Assembly (NCBI GenBank): GCA_008973525.1 | Contig: WACJ01000219.1 | Span: forward strand, 124,001-188,000 | Source of the DNA: Stenopsyche tienmushanensis | Taxonomy: Eukaryota; Arthropoda; Insecta; Trichoptera; Stenopsychidae | Reading direction: 5' to 3' | DNA length: 64,000 bases | In this document: piece after piece, positions 58,980 through 64,000 of the stretch | Position numbering within the stretch: the stretch's first letter is position 1 | Layout: each line of letters opens with the position of its first letter | Made by a program: the position numbers and the translations under genes | The notes under the pieces: generated by a model | What the model was told of the DNA's origin: nothing | Database searches by the model: none | The model's input: the letters and a program-made list of their open reading frames with translations, nothing else

Positions 58980-60580
58980 TTGATAAAAAAGACTAGCGTC
59001 TCGACAGTTTTATCTGAATAAATTATTTAAAATTGTACAAATATTATCATTCCCTTTTAATGAATAGTAATTTAATAATGAACTATATTAAATGTATATT
59101 ATATTAAGTGTTTTTTATTGTATGTAACTTGTTCGGAACAAAAATTATATCCAAATAAATGTTTAAGATATTATGTATGCGAGTTTCTCTACTTATGCTA
59201 TCCTTTTTAAAACAGAAATATTCTAAACGCGCATTATGCATTTTATGGCTGGCTTCGTATGTATAATGCATCAGTGTGCTTTATGCATACAATTCTTTTA
59301 GACTTGGAATGCATTTTTGATTGATTTGAATGCACGCAGGCATTCTTCCTTGAGGGGCACCAACCACCTGTAATTTATCACATGCATGTGGTCATGTGTA
59401 ACTCTCGACTGGGTCAATATTCTGCCTTTTGCGCCTCAAGCCCAGTTTTGCCTGTTGTTGTGTCTCAGTCATCACTTTGACAACACGTATTACATATTTT
59501 GTTACTTGACCAACATTTGGAGTATGTTATTTAACCCTAGATCACTAATCATTGGTCTCACAGATTACAAACTCTGAACACATTTGACATCTATGCATGT
59601 TCTCAAACCTTTCCTGCCCCATTCAGTACCTTTCTAAATAAGCAAATTAGTGATTCAGGCATATTCACTGTGTGCTCAGAGAATCTGTAACTGTTTGTTA
59701 ATGCCAGATTTAAAAGTAGAAATTTTAGCTTAGAAAATAAGACCCAAAGTGAGACAGGTGAACATGAATGATGATCTTGTGTGTAAAATAGAACCAAACC
59801 CGACAGACTATACAAGAATTAGGACAGTAGTTTTCATGAAAACTTGAAAAATCATAATATGAGGGCATACAAGTATGTATCATGATTTAATCAATAAAGA
59901 AAACTTTTTAAAATAAGATATGAAGAAAAGTGGGTGTTGTACATGTATCAAAAATGCAAGACAATGACTTTCAAAGGATCAGGTAAAGAAATCACCCCCT
60001 CAATCAAGTCTAACAGTAATAAAAGCCCTTGTATGATGGGATTCCAAAGGATAATGAAATCCTTCCATATGACAACCATAACAAGTGAGATTTATCGTTC
60101 ACAATTAGAAAGTTTAAAAGCATTGTTGAGAACTAGTAGTTAACCTCTGCCAAATTATTTTGCATTATAATTCGCAGCACTGCCATAAATCAAAGATAAT
60201 TTAAAACAAATTAAAGTTACTTGGTTGGCCAAAAAATTCCACATCTACCTTATTCTCCTTTCGTCTATCATTTATTTAGACTACTATCTAATAGTGGTTC
60301 CAAACTTTTCCAGTTTTGTTACCCCATGTATTCGTGATCGCCAGAATCCCCCCACTGAACCTTCAGGCAAGAGGGCCTTGGACTTAAAAAAAAATAGATT
60401 AGGTTAGATTAGGTAGGTAGAACCTGTTGACCTAATATTTTTCAAAATAAGTTATCCAGTGGAGGTTTTTTCTCATTAATTTTGCAACAGAAACACGTCT
60501 ACCTTCTTCAACCTTTCATTTTTGATCTGGAATGCACAATGTAGTCTTTATTTTTCCTCAGTGTGCACATGGATGAAATG
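58980..60580. other. Spacer between malic enzyme and snoRNA host gene
   Basis: Holds the malic enzyme 3' UTR, a copy of the composite repeat at 59385-59465 (GTAACTCTCGACTGGGTC, CAAGCCCAGTT) and short frames without signature. A run AGATTAGGTTAGATTAGGTA at about 60397 looks like TTAGG repeats but is too short to matter. Confidence 0.5.
59017..59159 (+). terminator. Poly(A) signals of malic enzyme
   Basis: AATAAA occurs at 59017-59022 and again at 59154-59159, 146 and 283 bp after the stop codon. Either or both could be used, giving alternative 3' ends. Confidence 0.5.
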
Positions 60581-60586
60581 CTAATA

Positions 60587-60664
60587 CAGTCAACCCTCCC
60601 AGTTTTGTATGGGTGCCTAACTTTCTAGTGTTGTCCTTCTCTTGATGCTATAGAAGGGTTGACT
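60587..60664. mobile_element. 78-bp pogo/Tigger-like MITE
   Basis: CAGTCAACCCTCCCAG at the left and CTATAGAAGGGTTGACT at the right are inverted ends of the family also seen at 38562 and 15262. Very short internal-deletion copy. Confidence 0.6.
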
Positions 60665-61468
60665 CCCCCGTTCAACTGCTATTCTTTGTTTGTCAAAGAT
60701 GTGTGTACATCACAATTTAATTTCTTGAATCAGACAGTTTATTTATTGTAAGTTTACCATCTAACCTTTCCCTGCTGATGATGCATTTATTACAAATCAA
60801 TTGATACAGAGTTCAGTTCATATGGTGTACCAAATACATATCATGGGAGCGCGCGAGTGTTTTTAGCACAGTAAGGGAAAGATTAAAGAAATAGAATTGA
60901 AAATGTACAAGAAACGTAAATATTCATAAAAACACAAGTCAGGAGGGTTTATAATTTAAAATAAAAGTGTATTATAGTTAAATATGCATTATTCAAATTT
61001 ATTTCCAACAATAAATTACATTTTTTTTGAACAGTGGAAGTCTTCATTTTTATGATGAATTAGATGTTTACCTGCCAAAATGAAAAAAAAAAAGTAAATA
61101 TAAAAAACCAATTGATATATTCAATTAAATCATTTTATAAGTAGAATTTATTAAAATCAAAATCATAAATTTTGTCCCGATCTGGATTGAGATCGCAAGT
61201 ATAATTAAACCTGATATCTCACCTAGAAGGGTGTATATTCTACTTCCATCGACGACCAACTTAACTTTACATATTAAATTGGTGATATTTTGGTCTTTGA
61301 AAGAAAACAATAAGTAACATTGAAAATCTCACCTGCAGAATATTTATCTCCTTATGAGCACCGTTATCATCTTTACAGTGATTGTACATGGAAAAAATCT
61401 GGAAATTAAGAAAATACAATGTAAAAAACATACAACTAAAATAAATACAAAGCAATTAACAAAGGCAA

Positions 61469-61549
61469 ATTTAGCATCAGGTACTTTGGGTATAATTCTC
61501 AACATTCAATTTCAGTATGGTGCATGATGTCTCATCATTAGCTATTGCC
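61469..61549 (-). ncRNA. Box C/D snoRNA, host intron 5 (paralogue of the intron 4 snoRNA)
   Basis: C box ATGATGA (61538-61532), D' guide CATCATGCACCATA before CTGA, TGTTGA, and D box CTGA (61480-61477), with a shorter terminal stem (TAGC/GCTA). The D' guide and a second block (GAGAATTATACCCA) are identical to the intron 4 copy; the sequence just before the D box differs. It probably guides the same 18S methylation. Confidence 0.8.
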
Positions 61550-61769
61550 ATTTACAATAAATTTAGTTTTTAAAATTAAAAAGAATTTGTATCAATTTAT
61601 AGAAAAAATATAAATAAAGATTATCACCTTTTAAAATTCACGCAAAATACACTTCCTCAGAAAAAAGTTAGTTCAACTAATAGCAGAATATACATCTGAA
61701 AATTGAAATAAAAAAATAGTTATAGAAATTTATATGCATTAAATAATATAAATTAATTTAATAACCGAG

Positions 61770-61854
61770 GTAGCAATATCATCAGATTCAATGGGTATAA
61801 TTCTCAACAGAGTTTCAGTATGGTGCATGATGTTTCATCATTAGATATTGCTAC
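61770..61854 (-). ncRNA. Box C/D snoRNA, host intron 4 (U32-like guide)
   Basis: A perfect 11-bp terminal stem (GTAGCAATATC with GATATTGCTAC) encloses C box ATGATGA (61841-61835), a D' box CTGA preceded by CATCATGCACCATA, a C'-like TGTTGA and D box CTGA (61785-61782). The D' guide contains CATGCACCA, complementary to the TGGTGCATG segment of conserved 18S rRNA. The fifth base pairs with a G, matching the known U32-type 18S Gm site. The box and stem structure is directly visible; the target is inferred. Confidence 0.85.
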
Positions 61855-61995
61855 ATGGAAGTGTTAAATTAATTAAAATATTACCTTTTAATCGAAAATA
61901 AGTAATCCATGAGAAAATCCACAATAGAAATCTGAAATAACAAAATGAAAGTGTTAAGATACATTAAAATAAAAACATGCGCATAATAACTATTT

Positions 61996-62082
61996 AATGA
62001 TTTCAGACATCCACGGAAGTTCATTAATCATTGAAATGTTAACTCATGTGATTACACTAATATAAAGTCATCATGTCAATTG
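61996..62082 (-). ncRNA. Box C/D snoRNA, host intron 3
   Basis: C box ATGATGA at 62074-62068 and D box CTGA at 62006-62003, with the same guide AACTTCCGTGGATGT before the D box as the intron 2 snoRNA. By the D+5 rule the modified residue would be the C after ACAT in the target ACATCCACGGAAGTT. Paralogue of the snoRNA at 62221-62306. No obvious D'/C' guide. Confidence 0.65.
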
Positions 62083-62220
62083 AATTTAAAGAAAAATTTG
62101 AAAAAAACACTTACATTTTGCAAAATGATGAACTCGTTCAGATCACATTCCAGCTGAAATTAAATTTAAACATACAATTAGTAACACAAAAATTGAATAA
62201 AATTATAAATCATAGCATTC

Positions 62221-62306
62221 GATCTTCAGACATCCACGGAAGTTAGATAATCATGTACATTTCTTATGTTATCATAAATTGAGAATAAAAAGTATCATCA
62301 TGTCAC
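62221..62306 (-). ncRNA. Box C/D snoRNA, host intron 2
   Basis: C box ATGATGA at 62301-62295 and D box CTGA at 62229-62226. The 15 nt directly before the D box, AACTTCCGTGGATGT, is identical to that of the snoRNA in intron 3, while most of the rest has diverged. That is the pattern of a maintained guide. The terminal stem is weak. I could not place the complementary site in rRNA or snRNA from memory, so the target is unknown. Confidence 0.65.
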
Positions 62307-62558
62307 AATTAATTAAATAAATACAAGATAGTTATACGCACATTTAAAATTTTGTCCACATGCGGCTCCGTTATGTACTGTAAAAGAAAAAAAATGACAA
62401 TGAATATCAAGAAATAAAACAAAATTATAAGATTTTACTTGAATACGTACCTTGAAGATATTTCAGACACGACAATGAAAATTGTGACAAAAGAAAAACA
62501 CATTTTAAAAATGACATGTTTATTTCATTAAATTAATTAGAATTAACATATCGTTCCT

Positions 62559-62564
62559 TTTATT
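62559..62564 (-). terminator. Poly(A) signal of RpL15
   Basis: AATAAA on the minus strand, 90 bp after the RpL15 stop codon. The inferred first exon of the snoRNA host gene begins only about 70 bp further on. Confidence 0.6.
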
Positions 62565-62653
62565 TGCATCAGGCAATGATGCAAATTAAACTCCGTATCG
62601 TGACTCCATTAAAGATATTACAACGAGGGGATTTAAATACTACGCATGAGTAT

Positions 62654-63589
62654 CTATCGCTTTCTGCGCATTTGCAGGGTGTTACGTCTGATCCAGGATG
62701 CACGTCTCGAACCTCCCTTGGTTTGACTGTAGCGTCTGCCTTTGCCGAGGCCTCGGGAAGACTTGCCGGCGGATGTGAGTCCGCGAAGTTCACGATGCTT
62801 GTGAACCGATTTGACGATCCAGTTGATCTTGGGGTCTTTGCGGACGGCCTGCAGAAATAGAGCGTGATTAGCAAATACAATACGAAACGAATAAAAATTG
62901 TTACTCGAATAAAACATCAGAAAATCTTTGTAAAGAGTTGGCTCTCATCATTGTCCTCAGAGTGCAGGATAATGTTGACATCATGTAAAAACGATATATT
63001 AAATAAAGTCCATATTTTTATAATACTTACATTGTGAGATGGATCGACAAGGATTACTTCATAGTATTTATATGACGAATCTTGAGCGACCCAATAAGAG
63101 TTCAAGACCCTCAAGCCGCCGCAACGCCTTCCGACGCGCTCCTAAAATTTTATAGAAACGTTAGATTTGACAACGGACGCTACTTTGAGGTATCGAGATC
63201 AAGAGTGATATTTACTTCTGCGATGGATTGCAGATTCCTGGTGGGCTTGAGTTGGTTGACTCCGTGACTTTTGGGTTTGCCGTAGGTTGCTCCCTTGGGT
63301 ACGGGGCGTTTGCGTCCTCCACGTCGTACGCGAATGCGGAAGATCACATAACCTAAAAGAAATCGATTTAGCACGTGTTGCGATGCGAGCATCTCAGGGG
63401 TTAAGTAGAGTGTTTACCTTGCTTGGCGCGGTAGCCCAGCCTGCGGGCCTTGTCAGGTCTGCTCGGCCTGGGGGCGCGATGCATTCGGGTGAGCTGGCGG
63501 TACTGCCATACTCGAATCCTCAACAGGTAACGCAAAACGTCACTCTGTTTCTTGCGGTACAATTCCTGGATGTAGCGGTAGGCGCCCAT
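62654..63589 (-). CDS. RpL15: Ribosomal protein L15 (eL15)
   Basis: Four coding exons on the minus strand: 63589-63418, 63352-63216, 63141-63031, 62848-62654. Phases match and give exactly 204 residues, the family length. Recognisable stretches are [99 protein letters not shown] and a basic C-terminus (TLQMRRKR). It is a structural protein of the large ribosomal subunit. The ATG lies in the second exon, 8 nt after an acceptor (GTTGCTAG), so exon 1 is non-coding, as in many animal ribosomal protein genes. Codons are GC-rich, typical of a highly expressed gene. Confidence 0.97.
62912..62990 (-). ncRNA. Candidate box C/D snoRNA in RpL15 intron
   Basis: The 182-bp intron 62849-63030 of RpL15 is longer than its other coding-region introns. 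On the minus strand it has ACATGATGTC (imperfect C box), CTGA, a perfect AATGATGA (C or C'), and a final CTGA at 62920-62917. The stem is only ACA/TGT. Ribosomal protein introns are common snoRNA hosts. No target recognised. Confidence 0.4.
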
Positions 63590-63780
63590 CCTCAGACCTA
63601 GCAACAAAATCGATTAGGATCTGAAGTCGCGTCATGGGTCTGGGGACGATGGCGCGCGAAGACCGCCGCCCTTTCGCGCGCCGGCCCCGCTGCCCAATCC
63701 GCTTTGCTCATATTTCGAGCAGCGAAGCGCCTTCCGACGGGGATGGCGAAGATGTGCGCGGATGACGACGAACACCATAC

Positions 63781-63865
63781 CTTCTGTCGAGCGCCAGGAA
63801 TGGAAAGAACTTCAACTGTACCGAACAGCGCTACCAACAATACGGGTCGACGGCTTCGCTTTATA
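63781..63865 (-). promoter_or_regulatory. RpL15: RpL15 promoter and non-coding TOP-like exon 1
   Basis: A donor GTATGG at 63780-63775 ends a short exon whose minus-strand sequence includes TTCTTTCC (about 63808), a pyrimidine tract like the 5' TOP of ribosomal protein mRNAs. TATAAAG lies at 63865-63859 and an ACAGTT initiator-like motif in between. The exact start could be at the initiator or at the TOP tract. The first intron would be 63780-63598. Confidence 0.6.
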
Positions 63866-64000
63866 CGACCATATACATTAACGATTTTGCGTATAGCTTT
63901 GCTCCTTAATATATTTATTTATTATTTACAATTAAGATTCGAAATATCTATTGAAATATGATGTACATACCTTTTTAGAAAAAATAACATTTAAAAATAT

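Larger units (their letters stand above)
60980..62490 (-). ncRNA. Non-coding snoRNA host gene (UHG-like), about eight small exons
   Basis: On the minus strand short exons are bounded by good splice sites: E1 about 62490-62451 (donor GTACGT), E2 62377-62342, E3 62152-62114 (donor GTAAGTG), E4 61931-61885, E5 61695-61628, E6 61398-61333, E7 61294-61223, E8 61071 to about 60980 with AATAAA at 61003-60998. Introns 2, 3, 4 and 5 each contain one box C/D snoRNA. E1 has a pyrimidine run (TTTTTCTTTTGTC) typical of TOP transcripts. The exons show no convincing coding potential, as expected for a host whose introns are the product. Weak points are the 38-bp E6-E7 intron, the exact start, and the lack of any transcript evidence. 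The gene starts just downstream of RpL15 on the same strand. Confidence 0.65.

Noticed and set aside
60390..60412. TTAGG-like run that could suggest telomeric repeats.
   Set aside because: Only two to three imperfect units inside ordinary AT-rich sequence.
62342..62490. A short reading frame through the first exons of the snoRNA host gene.
   Set aside because: It is short, ends within exon 3 and shows no similarity to a known protein. Host genes of this type are usually non-coding.

Overview
This is a window of an animal nuclear genome, almost certainly an insect. It carries spliced genes with GT-AG introns, a TATA plus TCAGT-type initiator promoter, AATAAA poly(A) signals, and many decayed arthropod-type transposons (hAT, mariner, pogo/Tigger, Helitron, MITEs). 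The order cannot be fixed from the sequence. The CpG-rich/CpG-poor mosaic resembles some hymenopteran genomes, but that is only an impression.

Layout. (1) 1-20.5 kb: CpG-rich sequence without a recognisable coding exon, dotted with repeat relics. (2) 20.5-27.8 kb, plus strand: 13 exons of a FER/Fps85D-type non-receptor tyrosine kinase (part of F-BAR, linker, SH2, complete kinase domain). Its first exons are not in view. (3) 27.8-31.6 kb: AT-rich, CpG-poor spacer with a foldback element and a LINE tail. (4) 31.6-32.9 kb, minus strand: complete six-exon eIF2B alpha gene (306 aa). (5) 32.9-45.5 kb: gene-poor, repeat-rich interval with mariner and Tigger remains and one unrecognised broken ORF. 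(6) 45.5-58.9 kb, plus strand: complete 11-exon cytosolic NADP-malic enzyme gene (571 aa), with a GC-rich TATA/Inr promoter and a 10.9-kb first intron full of transposon debris. (7) 61.0-62.5 kb, minus strand: a probable non-coding snoRNA host gene with at least four box C/D snoRNAs in consecutive introns. (8) 62.65-63.8 kb, minus strand: complete RpL15 gene (204 aa) with a short TOP-like non-coding first exon.

The protein genes are unrelated housekeeping or signalling genes: cytoskeletal/adhesion kinase signalling, translation initiation control, NADPH supply, and the ribosome. The one functional cluster is RpL15 followed head-to-tail by the snoRNA host gene. Both look like TOP-type ribosome-biogenesis transcription units, with only about 60-70 bp between the RpL15 poly(A) signal and the inferred host-gene start.

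The most interesting points are the snoRNA host gene with two diverged snoRNA pairs that keep only their guide and box sequences, the abrupt change in codon and CpG composition inside FER, several transposon insertions with readable target-site duplications, a three-copy repeat containing an unidentified coding-like segment, and an unrecognised frameshifted ORF near 43.0-43.3 kb.
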